Positions 26,417 through 35,417 of a stretch of DNA of 64,000 nt are shown here, one piece after another (position 1 is the stretch's first letter; every line of letters starts with the position of its first letter). Both the position numbers and the translations under genes were made by a program. The notes below the pieces were generated by a model, which had not been told where the DNA came from, did no database searches, and was given only the letters and a program-made list of their open reading frames with translations. The stretch is from Haloarchaeobius sp. HME9146 (lineage in GTDB: Archaea; Halobacteriota; Halobacteria; Halobacteriales; Natrialbaceae). The stretch covers positions 744,001 to 808,000 of the forward strand of contig NZ_JAODVR010000001.1 in NCBI RefSeq assembly GCF_025399835.1. Reading direction: 5' to 3'.

Positions 26417-28732
26417 TCAGTCCTCGCCGCTCGGCGTCGGTGAGTCTTCGAGCTGTCGGTCGGCAGGCGTCTCCGTGGCTGCGGCCTGGCCGTCGACGTC
26501 GGTCTCGAAGCGGTCGAGCGCGTCGCTCAGCTGTCTCGCCTGCTTGGCGAGGCCGTTCGCGTTCTTCGTCACCGAGGACAGCGCCGAGGTCTGTTCCTCG
26601 GTCGCTGCGGCGACGCTCTCGGTCTCGGCGGTGGTCTCTTCGGCGATACTCGCGGCGTCTTCGACCATCGAGACGACCTCCTGGGTCGTCATGGACTGGC
26701 GCTCCGCCACGGTCGAGATCTCCTGGACGCCGTCGTTCGTCTTGCGGGCGTACTCGGCGATCTCGTCGAGTGCGTCGACCGCGTTCTCGACGGCATCGAC
26801 GTGCGTCTCGATGCTGGCTGCGGTCGTCTGCACCTCGTGTGCGGTGCGGTCGGTCTCGTCCTGCAGGTTCTCGAGGCTGCCTTCGATGGACTGGACCGCT
26901 TCCTTCGTGTCCTGGGCGAGGTCTTTGACCTGCTGGGCGACGACGGAGAACCCTTCCCCGGACATCCCGGAGCGGGTCGCCTCGATGTTGGCGTTCAGCC
27001 CGAGCATGTTGGTCTGGTCGGCGACCTCGGAGATGAACTCGATGAGCTCGTCGATCTGCTCCATCTCGGCCTCGAGCGATTCGATGGCGTCGACGGCGCG
27101 CTCGGACTTCTCCTCTATCTCGCGCATCCCGGCGATGGCCTCCTGTGCGGCCTCCCGGCCGCGGTTCCCGGTCTCGGCCGTCAGTTCGGCGATGTCTGCG
27201 ACCTCGTTCGAGGAGACGGCGACCTCCTCGATGGTGGCAGAGAGGTCACTCATCTCCTGTGAGACCTCCTGGAAGCGGTTGCTCTGTTCCTCGGCACCGT
27301 CGGATATCTGCTGGGTGGAGGCCGTGACCTGCTGACTGGACTGCTGGACCTCTTCGGCCCCGGCGACCACCTGTTCACTCGCGGCGGCGACGTCGGTCGC
27401 GAACGCGTTGATGTGGTTCAGGGTCTTCTCCATCCCGGCGACCATCGCGTTGAAGTCGGTCGCGATCTGCTCCATCGCCTCGCTCTCGCTCTGGGTGTTC
27501 ATCCGCTGGGTGAGGTCACCCTTGGCGATGGCCGAGAGGGTGTCACCGTACTCGGTCGCCTTCTGCTCCAGGTGGCGGTTCATCTGCTCGGCCTCGCGGC
27601 GGCGGCGGTCGGCGGCCTCGCGGGCCTCCTTCGCCTCCGTGATCTGTTCGCGGAGCGAGTCGCGCATCTCCGCGAGCGTCGCGGCGAGTGTGCCGATCTC
27701 GTCGGTCCGCTTGGACTCGATGTCGGCGTCGAGGTCGCCGTCACGCATCTGGCGGGCACCGCCGGCCAGCGAGCGCAACGACTTCGTGGTGCTGCGGCCG
27801 ATGGTGACGCCGACCAGACCGAGCGAGACCAGTGCGACGGCGATGAGGCCGCCGAGTCCCTCGCGGACGGTCGAAGTCAGCGCGTAGGCGTTCGATGTGG
27901 GGGCGTGGATGAGGACGACCCAGTTCGTCGAGTCGAGCGACGCGTAGCCGACCAGTTCACCGTCCTGTGTCTCCTCGACACCGGAGGGGTTGCCCGCCGC
28001 CCGGTCGAGGACCAGTTGCTGGTTCTGGTCGGTGAGGTTGGCCCCGCTCTCGGGTGATGCGACGACGGTTCCGTCGGTCGTCACGACGCGGGTGAAGCCC
28101 TCGGCGACCGGCTGTTCGAGCTCGGTCGTTTCCCCGGTCGGGTTGATCATGAACACGACGACGCGGTTGTCGACCCGCGGCACCGGCGTGAGCACGGCGA
28201 CGACGGGGAAGTCAGCGACGGGGATGCTGAACGGCTTCGAGACGTACACTTCGTCGGGGCTCTCGAAGCCCTCCTTGAGTTTCGAGACGAACGGCGCGCC
28301 CTGTTTCGCGGGCTTGACGCCGACGAACTTGTCCTTCGAACTCGTGATGACCTGGCCCTTCGAGGTGTCGACGTAGTGGATGGCGACGACCTCGTCGGAG
28401 ACCTGGCCGTCGTTCACGAGTTCTTTCAACTTCGGTTGTATCTGTTCGGGGTCGTCCGTCTGGAGTTCGTACAACTCAGAGACGGTCCGGGCCTGGCGTT
28501 TGTTCCCCTTGATCCACTGGTCGAGTTCGTTCGCCTGCACCTGGGCGGCAAGCGACAGGTCGCCCTCGGCGTCCTGTTTGACCTCGGCCGCGGTCTGGGC
28601 CTGGACGAGGTAGCCGGCGACCAGCATGAGCAGGACGGCTCCGAGGAGCGCGAACCCGAGCTTTCTGGCGTAGCTCCGGCGCACCCATCCCCACGGCGTC
28701 GGGATGCCGGAGCTGTCTGTGTCTTCCGCCAT
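26417..28732 (-). CDS. methyl-accepting chemotaxis transducer with extracellular sensor
   Basis: A receptor of about 771 residues. The first transmembrane helix (LGFALLGAVLLMLVAGYLV) is followed by an extracellular sensor of about 240 residues, probably dCache type (VAIHYVDTSKGQVITSS; WVVLIHAP). A second membrane helix (LGGLIAVALVSLGLVGVTIG) and HAMP regions come next. The signalling coiled coil contains the conserved hairpin ADQTNMLGLNANIEATRSG, contacted by CheA/CheW. GTG 28738 overlaps the stop of the upstream Tat-exported protein, while ATG 28732 (MAEDTDSSGIP) is a six-base-later choice that I prefer. The coupling suggests that the exported protein feeds a signal to this receptor. Confidence 0.93.
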   Translation of the reverse strand: MAEDTDSSGIPTPWGWVRRSYARKLGFALLGAVLLMLVAGYLVQAQTAAEVKQDAEGDLSLAAQVQANELDQWIKGNKRQARTVSELYELQTDDPEQIQPKLKELVNDGQVSDEVVAIHYVDTSKGQVITSSKDKFVGVKPAKQGAPFVSKLKEGFESPDEVYVSKPFSIPVADFPVVAVLTPVPRVDNRVVVFMINPTGETTELEQPVAEGFTRVVTTDGTVVASPESGANLTDQNQQLVLDRAAGNPSGVEETQDGELVGYASLDSTNWVVLIHAPTSNAYALTSTVREGLGGLIAVALVSLGLVGVTIGRSTTKSLRSLAGGARQMRDGDLDADIESKRTDEIGTLAATLAEMRDSLREQITEAKEAREAADRRRREAEQMNRHLEQKATEYGDTLSAIAKGDLTQRMNTQSESEAMEQIATDFNAMVAGMEKTLNHINAFATDVAAASEQVVAGAEEVQQSSQQVTASTQQISDGAEEQSNRFQEVSQEMSDLSATIEEVAVSSNEVADIAELTAETGNRGREAAQEAIAGMREIEEKSERAVDAIESLEAEMEQIDELIEFISEVADQTNMLGLNANIEATRSGMSGEGFSVVAQQVKDLAQDTKEAVQSIEGSLENLQDETDRTAHEVQTTAASIETHVDAVENAVDALDEIAEYARKTNDGVQEISTVAERQSMTTQEVVSMVEDAASIAEETTAETESVAAATEEQTSALSSVTKNANGLAKQARQLSDALDRFETDVDGQAAATETPADRQLEDSPTPSGED

Positions 28733-28734
28733 TG

Positions 28735-30084
28735 TCACGGGTTGGCCGGGGGCAACGCGCGAAGGTCACGCGGCGGCACCAGGTAGGTTCCACGGCTCTG
28801 CACCTTGAAGTGGCCCTGGATACCGTGGTCTTTCAGCTGGACCTCGGACTCGGCCGGGTCGGGGTCGTCGGCGTTCCAGTCGACGAACGCCATCGCCTTC
28901 CTGACGCTGATGAAGTCGTCGATGCTTCGCTGGTTCGAGATGAACTGGGTGTGGGCGCGACCACCGTCCGTCGAGGGGAAGTCACGGCGCAGGAGCAGCG
29001 GCCGGCCGTCCTCCCAGTCGGGGTCGTCGACACGGGCGCGGGCCAGCTTCTGTGCGTGGCCGACGACGCCCTTCTCCTCGGCGTCCTCGGCGGTCTCCGT
29101 GGCGGCCTCTCCCATCGACTTCTCGTCGCTGGGGGCACTCGTCGGTGCGAGTTCGCGGCCGAACCTGCCCGTCTCGTCGAGGGTGTGGCTCGGGCTGTAC
29201 ATCCGCTCGATGCGCTCTTCGATGTCGTGCTTGTTGTACCACTGCTTGACGTTGTTGTCGAGCAGCAGCGACACCTGCTCGGTGGTGCCGTCGGCGAAGG
29301 GCCCCTCCTGGATGGCCACGTCGTCCTCGCTCGGCTGGCTGTCGGTGAACAGCGACTTGAAGCCGAAGAAGACGGACGCGCCCTCCTCGATGGGGTTCTT
29401 GCCCTGGAGGTCCTCGTCCCACCGTTCCTTCGGGTTCCCGATGAAGCCGGTCCGGCGGTCCGTCTTCTCGAACACGCCCGAGAGGTCGGTCTCGACGTCG
29501 ACACCGTTCACCTCGTCGACGGCCCCGAACAGCGCCTCCTCGGCCTCCAGCAGCACGTGGGCGTGCTTGCTGGCGAGATGCAGGTGGGCGTCGGCGTGGT
29601 CGGCCGTTATCTGCCCGCTACTGGCGATGTCGGTCTCGTCGATGATGTCCTCGGGCGGCCGCATCCCGGTCCCCTCCGGGAGGTCCTCGTCGAACCGGTC
29701 GAAGTACGACAGGGAGTACCCGATGGTGAACATCAGGCCCTCGTTGTCCCACTCGTAGGCGTCTTCGAGCGTCCGGAGCGCGGCTTCGACCTGCTCGCGG
29801 TCGTCCTCGGTCGGGGTGCCGTCGCCGGTGTAGTCCAGCAGGAGCTGGAGGTGGTGCGCCGGCGTCTTCGCGAGGCCGGTCAGCCCGTTCTTCGGCATGA
29901 AGTCGTTCCAGGCGTACTGCCGTTCCGGCAGGCCCTCGGTGCTTCCCTGGAGCACCGGTTCCCCGCGGGCCTTGGCCGCGAACATCGCACTGGTCCCACC
30001 GATGGCGAGTGCGGTCTTCATGAACTCGCGCCGTTCTATCCCGTGGTCTTCGTCATCCGTCGACCTGCTGTGTGGACAGGGCAT
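28735..30084 (-). CDS. Tat-exported protein, possibly DyP-peroxidase-like
   Basis: A 449-residue protein with a twin-arginine signal (IERREFMKTALAIGGTSAMF). No lipobox follows, so it is probably secreted or loosely attached. The C-terminal stretch HTQFISNQRSIDDFISVRKA resembles the end of dye-decolorising peroxidase/EfeB-like proteins, and His-rich spans (DHADAHLHLASKHAHVL) could bind a metal or haem; both are my inference. It is followed directly, with overlapping codons, by a chemotaxis transducer gene, so the two are one operon. A TATA-like ACATATAAG lies about 25-30 bases upstream. Confidence 0.75.
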   Translation of the reverse strand: MPCPHSRSTDDEDHGIERREFMKTALAIGGTSAMFAAKARGEPVLQGSTEGLPERQYAWNDFMPKNGLTGLAKTPAHHLQLLLDYTGDGTPTEDDREQVEAALRTLEDAYEWDNEGLMFTIGYSLSYFDRFDEDLPEGTGMRPPEDIIDETDIASSGQITADHADAHLHLASKHAHVLLEAEEALFGAVDEVNGVDVETDLSGVFEKTDRRTGFIGNPKERWDEDLQGKNPIEEGASVFFGFKSLFTDSQPSEDDVAIQEGPFADGTTEQVSLLLDNNVKQWYNKHDIEERIERMYSPSHTLDETGRFGRELAPTSAPSDEKSMGEAATETAEDAEEKGVVGHAQKLARARVDDPDWEDGRPLLLRRDFPSTDGGRAHTQFISNQRSIDDFISVRKAMAFVDWNADDPDPAESEVQLKDHGIQGHFKVQSRGTYLVPPRDLRALPPANP

Positions 30085-30608
30085 GCTATGACAACCACAC
30101 TGTACTTATATGTAATAAAATTAATCACCAATCCACATGGCCTATGGTTTTATTACCCTTGGTCACCGGGCTTGCTTCAGTTCTGCCCTCACCCGACTGC
30201 AACGAAGCGGCGTCTAGAAGAATCAATTTACCAACTCACCCGTTACGATTAAAATCTTCTGGATGGGAAGCTATCGGACGGTGGTACGTCGGCGGATTCA
30301 CGGGGAGACGGTGAACGACTCCGAACCCGACGACAGGTCCGTGGTGGAAGAGCCGCTAGCCGCTTCGCTGCTCACGAATAGTTTGCAGCAAAAGCGGGCC
30401 GGGAGGGACTTGAACCTCACTCGCTCCGCGTTCGCTTCGCTCGCTGGTTCACGTTCTCCATGGCGTTTTCACTGCTCACTATCGTTCGCAGGAAAACGGG
30501 CCGGGAGGGACTTGAACTACGCCCAGACGTGCTCGCTTCGCTACGCTCGACTGGTCTCTTCAAGACCCTCAAACCGCTTCGCTCGTCACGTCCGTGACTT
30601 CGCAGAAG
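30085..30608. other. gene-free stretch with two copies of the tRNA-Lys 3' end
   Basis: No protein gene can be supported in these bases. The left part is AT-rich and contains the promoter of the Tat-protein gene. The right part holds two extra copies of the tRNA-Lys 3' end at 30394 and 30497. It also has several CGCTTCGCT-like short repeats. Confidence 0.7.

Positions 30609-30629
<21 letters not shown>
30394..30629 (-). repeat. three tandem copies of the tRNA-Lys 3' end
   Basis: CGGGCCGGGAGGGACTTGAAC occurs at 30395, 30497 and, within the tRNA itself, 30609 (plus-strand reading), spaced 102 and 112 bases. Similar A-rich bases precede each copy, so the match extends a little past the tRNA 3' end. 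The layout on the 3' side of the tRNA is that of attachment-site scars left by repeated integration and loss. Confidence 0.75.
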
Positions 30630-30682
<53 letters not shown>

Positions 30683-30776
30683 CGTACTGCGAAATTGTTC
30701 CGGCGACAGTTAAATGGTTATCGTTCTGTCGGGGCGTAGCGAGGGTGTTTTAGCGCCCCGTGTCTTGCTCGCAAAT

Positions 30777-32033
30777 ATGACCGCATTCGCCGGCTACGAC
30801 GAGGAGTTGCGGGCGTTTCTCGAGGAGCTGTTGCGATTCGACACGACCGATGGGGGTGAACTCGCGGCCCAGCGCTGGCTTCGCGAGCAGTTCGAGTCGT
30901 TCGGGTTCGAGACGTACGAGTGGGTGGCCGACGCGGACGAACTGGCCGCACACCCGTCGTTCCCGGACGACCCTGCCGAGATCGAGACGGTGGCCCGGCC
31001 GAGCGTCGCGGGTGTGGTCGAGCTCGGGGACCCGGAGGCGGGGCCGACCATCGTCCTGAACGGGCACGTCGACGTGGTGCCGGCGACCGAGAGCGCGTGG
31101 GACACGGACCCCTTCGAGCCGACGTGGAACGGGTCCGAGGTGACGGCACGGGGCGCGGCGGACATGAAATCGGGGCTTGCGGTGGCGGTGTTCGTGGCCC
31201 GCCATCTCGCCGAAGTGGGCGAGTTCGACGGGCGAATCGTGGTCGAATCCGTCGCCGGCGAGGAGGAGGGTGGTATCGGGGCGGCCGCGGCGGCACTGTC
31301 GAACCCGTACCCGTTCGACCGGGACGCAGCCATCGTCACCGAGCCGACCGAACTGGACGTGGTGACGGCGGTCGAGGGGAGCGTGATGATGGAACTCCGG
31401 CTGGAGGGCCGGTCCGCGCACGCGGCGACGCGCTGGCGCGGCGAGTCGGTGCTCCCGCACTTCGAGACCATTCGGCGGGCCTTCGCGGAGCTGGAGGCCG
31501 AGCGCGAGGAGCGCGTGACCCACCCACTGTACGAGGAGTTCCCCATCAAGTGGCCGGTGAGCTTCGGGACGGTCCAGGCGGGCAACTGGGCGTCGGCGGT
31601 TCCCGACGAGCTGGTCGCACAGGTCCGTATCGGCGTCGCCCCGGGTGAGACGGTCGCCGACGTGGAGGCCGAGTTCCGCGAGCGCCTCGAATCGGTCGCC
31701 GAGGAGAGCGAGTGGCTCAGCGAACACCCGCCCGAGTTCGAGCGCTTCTCCATCCAGTTCGAGTCGGCCGAGGTCGACCCCGAGGAGCCGGTCGTCGGGG
31801 CGGTCCAGGCCGCGGCCGCGGCGGCAGGACTGGAGCGCGAGCCACGCGGCGCGACCTACGGGGCGGACAGCCGACACTACGAGGAAGCAGGCATTCCGAC
31901 GGTGCTGTTCGGGCCGGGAAGCATCGAGCAGGCGCACTTCCCGAACGAGACCATCGACTTCGAGGACGTGCTGACGGCGGGGTCGGTACTGGTCGATGCA
32001 GTCGAGCGGTTCTGCCGCGAGAATCAGCGGTAG
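30777..32033 (+). CDS. M20-family metallopeptidase / deacylase (ArgE/DapE type)
   Basis: A 418-residue zinc hydrolase. Metal-site motifs are visible in order: NGHVDVVPA (His), ARGAADMKSG (bridging Asp), ESVAGEEEGG (catalytic and metal Glu), VTEPTE, and YGADSRHYEEAGIPTV with a C-terminal His (EQAHFPNE). It belongs to the acetylornithine deacetylase / succinyl-diaminopimelate desuccinylase group; the substrate is unknown. The ATG at 30777 follows an inverted repeat CGGGGCG...CGCCCCG (30730-30760) flanking a T-rich promoter-like core. Confidence 0.9.
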   Translation: MTAFAGYDEELRAFLEELLRFDTTDGGELAAQRWLREQFESFGFETYEWVADADELAAHPSFPDDPAEIETVARPSVAGVVELGDPEAGPTIVLNGHVDVVPATESAWDTDPFEPTWNGSEVTARGAADMKSGLAVAVFVARHLAEVGEFDGRIVVESVAGEEEGGIGAAAAALSNPYPFDRDAAIVTEPTELDVVTAVEGSVMMELRLEGRSAHAATRWRGESVLPHFETIRRAFAELEAEREERVTHPLYEEFPIKWPVSFGTVQAGNWASAVPDELVAQVRIGVAPGETVADVEAEFRERLESVAEESEWLSEHPPEFERFSIQFESAEVDPEEPVVGAVQAAAAAAGLEREPRGATYGADSRHYEEAGIPTVLFGPGSIEQAHFPNETIDFEDVLTAGSVLVDAVERFCRENQR

Positions 32034-32043
32034 TCCGCGAGAA

Positions 32044-32700
32044 TCAGAGGTACGCGTCGAGGGCGTCCGCGACGGCGTCGTCGACCGATTTGCTCTCGAT
32101 GGCGGCGTGTCGCCGGAGCTCCCGGTACACGTCCGCGGGGAGCGTCACGGTGAGTTCGCCGAGGTTCACGTCGTGTTCTGCCAGGGCGTCGTCGACGGGC
32201 ACACCGTCGTTGACGGCGCTGGCGATGGTCCGCACCTCGCGGACGGTGAGCTCGCCGTCGAGGGTTGCCCAGGCGAGCTGGAACCGTGCCTCGCCGCCGA
32301 CGCGGGCGATGTGCTTGGCGGCGGTCGGGGCGATGTGGCCCATCGCGACGTGCCGCCGGATGGACTGTGGCAGGTCGTGGACGCGGGCCCACTTCCGGAT
32401 GAAGGAGACCGTCGCGGGGTCGCCTGCGCGCTCGGCAGCGACCTTGTAGGACCCCGTGCCACGGACGAGGGCGGCACAGGCGGCGGCACCGCGCAGCATG
32501 TAGACGTTGTCGCTGCCGCCGACGGTGTTCTGGGCGAACTGGCGGACCGTCTCGGCCGCCTCGGCGACGCTCTCGGGGTCGTCAGGGTCGAACTCGACCG
32601 CGTCCCGGGCGCGCTCGCCGGTCACGGCGGGGTCGCCACGGATGACGGGCTCGCCGACCGGCGATTCGCGGCCGGCACCGGGTGGAGGGTCGTCTGTCAT
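32044..32700 (-). CDS. uncharacterised protein with HTH-like core and RHH-like C-terminus
   Basis: A 218-residue protein starting MTDDPPPGAGRE. The middle (SIRRHVAMGHIAPTAAKHIA, then LTVREVRTIASAVNDGVPVD) looks helical and DNA-binding-like. The last 40 residues (LTVTLPADVYRELRRHAAIE, then SVDDAVADALDAYL) have the strand-helix-helix pattern of a ribbon-helix-helix domain. I do not recognise a named function; DNA binding is inferred from these patterns. It is convergent with the peptidase gene, 10 bases apart. Confidence 0.75.
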   Translation of the reverse strand: MTDDPPPGAGRESPVGEPVIRGDPAVTGERARDAVEFDPDDPESVAEAAETVRQFAQNTVGGSDNVYMLRGAAACAALVRGTGSYKVAAERAGDPATVSFIRKWARVHDLPQSIRRHVAMGHIAPTAAKHIARVGGEARFQLAWATLDGELTVREVRTIASAVNDGVPVDDALAEHDVNLGELTVTLPADVYRELRRHAAIESKSVDDAVADALDAYL

Positions 32701-32751
32701 AGACGTGGGTTTCTCGGCATCAGTGAAAAACACCTCGCTGGTGTGCGTGGG

Positions 32752-32919
32752 TTACTCCTCGTCGCGCTGATCGGAGAGGTGCTCCCATATCTCGGTACAG
32801 CCCGCGCCCACGTCGACGTCACGGAGGTGCTCGTCGTGGCGCTTCTTCTTGCCACGTCGCTTCGTTGGCTCTTCCTCTGTCTCGGCTTCGTGTTCGTGTT
32901 CGACGTCCTGCTGTGTCAT
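32752..32919 (-). CDS. small conserved-looking haloarchaeal protein
   Basis: A 55-residue highly charged protein: MTQQDVEHEHEAETEEEPTK, then a basic stretch KRRGKKKRHDE, ending HLRDVDVGAGCTEIWEHLSD. The C-terminal block HDEHLRDVDVGAGC looks like a conserved core with one cysteine. I start at ATG 32919; the frame is open further upstream, but that part does not look like protein. Function unknown. The 296 bases on to the next gene (32920-33215) show nothing else I can support. Confidence 0.65.
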   Translation of the reverse strand: MTQQDVEHEHEAETEEEPTKRRGKKKRHDEHLRDVDVGAGCTEIWEHLSDQRDEE

Positions 32920-33215
32920 CTGTCTCCCTCCGGTTCGTACAGCTCGGGAGCGACGTCTGCTGACGCGTGCTGGCGTTCGGGAGTCGACTCGTCTGTCATC
33001 GACCCTTCCTATGTCAGCTACAGGTATAACCCGCCCTGCAGCCACAATCGTGTCCGCCACTACCTGATACCGGATACTGCGGCCGGTATCTGTGACGCCG
33101 CTACGTCGGGCGATTCGGCCGCCTGCTGGTGGTTGGGGGCGCGGGCGGCGTCACCGACGACGCGAACCTTTGCACGAGGCGACGGAAGGAGGCGTCCCGA
33201 CGCCATACAGGAGGT

Positions 33216-33530
33216 ATGGCCACGCAACTACGGGTCCTCGACGACGGCGCGTGGATCAGCGTCAACAACGAGCGCCAGGTGCCAAACAGCGACATCTGGC
33301 CGCTCGCGACGACCGACTTCTGTGACTGTGACATCGCCTACGTGGTGCTCGAAGCGTTCACCGAGGTGGGGGTCAATCGCCACCTCGTCGAGGTGTGTGC
33401 GGTCGGGCAGTGCATCGACTGCGGGACCGAGGGATTCCTCGACTGGCTGCCGGTTGGCCGGGTCAGCGAGGGCGAATTCCATCCCTTCGACCCCACCCAG
33501 CTCCGGGCGACGCTCGAACCTGGCAAATAG
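33216..33530 (+). CDS. uncharacterised protein with cysteine pairs
   Basis: A 104-residue protein starting MATQLRVLDDGAWISVNNER. It has cysteines in two groups (DFCDCD around residue 38 and VCAVGQCIDCG around residue 70) that could form a zinc site. GGAGG stands one base before the ATG. No family recognised. It precedes the nitrite/sulfite reductase gene in the same direction with a gap of 75 bases, so co-expression is possible. Confidence 0.7.
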   Translation: MATQLRVLDDGAWISVNNERQVPNSDIWPLATTDFCDCDIAYVVLEAFTEVGVNRHLVEVCAVGQCIDCGTEGFLDWLPVGRVSEGEFHPFDPTQLRATLEPGK

Positions 33531-33605
33531 TTCCGGTAGTCGGGAGTACCGGGGCTACCTGACGAGGGAGGCGCTGGTTTAGTGCTAGAGACGGTATGCG
33601 TTTCT

Positions 33606-35384
33606 ATGCCGACTGACGTCGAGGAGTGGAAGTCCGAGCTCTACGGCACGGACATCCGCGCCCATATGGAACGGTTCGCCGAGGAGGGCTGGGACGCCAT
33701 CCCGGAAGACGAGCGAGACGCCTGGTTCGAGCGCTTCAAGTGGTACGGTCTGTACCACCAGCGCGCCGGACAGGAGTCTTACTTCATGATGCGTATCGGG
33801 CCGCCGGCCGGCGTGCTCGAACCCGGCCAGCTCCGCAAGATCGGCGAGGTCGCGAAGGAGTACTCCCAGGGTCCCGCCGAGAACCCCGAGTTCGGGAACG
33901 GCTGGGCCGACGTGACTACCCGCCAGGCCATCCAGCTCCACTGGATCAACATCGAGGACGTGCCCGCCATCTGGGACGAACTCGAATCCGTGGGTCTCTC
34001 TACCCTGCAGGCCTGTGGTGACTCGTGGCGCAACATCGTCGGCTGCCCCGTTGCCGGCAAAGACAAGCACGAGCACGTCGACGCGCTGCCGACCATCCAC
34101 GAGCTCAACGACCGCTTCAAGGGTAACGAGGAACACTCCAACCTGCCCCGGAAGTGGAAGGTCTCGGTGACGGGCTGCCGCGAGGGCTGTGGTCAGGGCG
34201 ACATCAACGACCTCGCACTCGAACCCGCCACGAAGGAGATCGACGGCGAAGCAGTGAAGGGCTACAACATCCGCGTCGGCGGTGGCCTCTCCCGGAACGA
34301 AGAGCGGTTCGCCCGCGACATCGACGTGTTCGCGACGCCCGAGCGCGTCGCCGACGTCTCCGGCGGTATCTCCGCGCTGTTCCGCGAGTACGGCGACCGC
34401 GAGAACCGCTACAACGCCCGCATCAAGTTCCTCGTCGACGAGTGGGGCACCGAGAAGCTCCGCGAGACCTTGCAAGACGAGTTCGTGGACTTCGAACTCC
34501 ACACCGCCGGCGAGGACCTGCGTTCGGAGTACACCTACAACGCCGGCTACGAGAAGGGCGGCCACCACGACCACGTGGGTATCCACGAGCAGGCGGACGG
34601 CAACTACTACGTCGGCCTGAACTGCCTCGTTGGCCGTGTCGGCGCGGACGACGTCATCGCGATGGCGGACGCCGCCGAGGAGTACGCCTCCGGTGAGGCC
34701 CGCCTCACCCAGCGCCAGAACATCATCCTCACGGACGTGCCCGAGGAGAACCTCGACGACCTGCTCGCCGAGGACGTCTTCGAGCACTACTCCCCGGACC
34801 CGCACCCGTTCATGCGCGGCTCCATCGCCTGTACGGGCACCGAGTTCTGCTCGCTCTCCATCGTCGAGACGAAGAACCGGCAGGTGCGCTACGCCCGCTG
34901 GCTGAAGGAGAACGTGGAACTCCCCAACGGTGTCGAGGACTTCCACATCCACCTCTCGGGCTGTACGGCCTCCTGCGCCCAGCCCCAGATCGCGGACGTC
35001 TCCCTGCGCGGCATGAAGACGCGCAAGAACGGCGAGCCCGTCGAGGCCCTCGACATCGGTCTCGGTGGCGGCCTCGGCGAGAACCCGCACTTCGCGGAGT
35101 GGGTCACCGAGCGCGTCCCGGCCGACGAGGTGCCGGGTGCCATCGAGAACCTGCTCGCGAACTTCGAGGAGCAGCGCGAGGGCGAGGAAAGCTTCCGCGC
35201 CTTCGTCGCCTCGCGCGACGCCGAGGAACTCGCCGAGCTGGTCGACCCCGAGGAGACCAGCTACGAGGACCCGTTCATGCACAACACGAAGCGGACGTGG
35301 TACCCCTACGCCGAGGACGACTCCATGGACGCGAGTCCCGCCCCGAACGCGGCGGACGGCACACCGCTGTCGGCCGACGACTGA
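33606..35384 (+). CDS. nirA: siroheme ferredoxin-nitrite (or sulfite) reductase
   Basis: A 592-residue enzyme with the duplicated nitrite/sulfite reductase half-domains. The siroheme and 4Fe-4S ligands are seen as ACTGTEFC (C-X5-C) and SGCTASC (C-X3-C) in the C-terminal half. The N-terminal half keeps TTRQAIQLHWI and the GCREGCGQGDIND region. Six-electron reduction of nitrite to ammonia is the known role of the haloarchaeal assimilatory enzyme. Sulfite reduction is the alternative, because the two activities are not separable from these motifs. No nitrate reductase or transporter gene is adjacent. The start at ATG 33606 (MPTDVEEWK) gives the usual length. Confidence 0.9.
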   Translation: MPTDVEEWKSELYGTDIRAHMERFAEEGWDAIPEDERDAWFERFKWYGLYHQRAGQESYFMMRIGPPAGVLEPGQLRKIGEVAKEYSQGPAENPEFGNGWADVTTRQAIQLHWINIEDVPAIWDELESVGLSTLQACGDSWRNIVGCPVAGKDKHEHVDALPTIHELNDRFKGNEEHSNLPRKWKVSVTGCREGCGQGDINDLALEPATKEIDGEAVKGYNIRVGGGLSRNEERFARDIDVFATPERVADVSGGISALFREYGDRENRYNARIKFLVDEWGTEKLRETLQDEFVDFELHTAGEDLRSEYTYNAGYEKGGHHDHVGIHEQADGNYYVGLNCLVGRVGADDVIAMADAAEEYASGEARLTQRQNIILTDVPEENLDDLLAEDVFEHYSPDPHPFMRGSIACTGTEFCSLSIVETKNRQVRYARWLKENVELPNGVEDFHIHLSGCTASCAQPQIADVSLRGMKTRKNGEPVEALDIGLGGGLGENPHFAEWVTERVPADEVPGAIENLLANFEEQREGEESFRAFVASRDAEELAELVDPEETSYEDPFMHNTKRTWYPYAEDDSMDASPAPNAADGTPLSADD

Positions 35385-35417
35385 GGTCGCTGGCACGCCA
35401 CTTCGTCGCGTCCCTCG

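Noticed and set aside
30394-30517. Possible extra tRNA genes next to tRNA-Lys
   Set aside because: Only the 3' quarter (T arm and acceptor strand) is repeated; there is no anticodon arm or 5' acceptor, so they are partial copies.
33585-35396. 603-residue minus-strand frame opposite the nitrite/sulfite reductase
   Set aside because: It is Val/Leu/Arg-rich with no motif, an antisense shadow of the reductase gene, whose siroheme ligands are clear.
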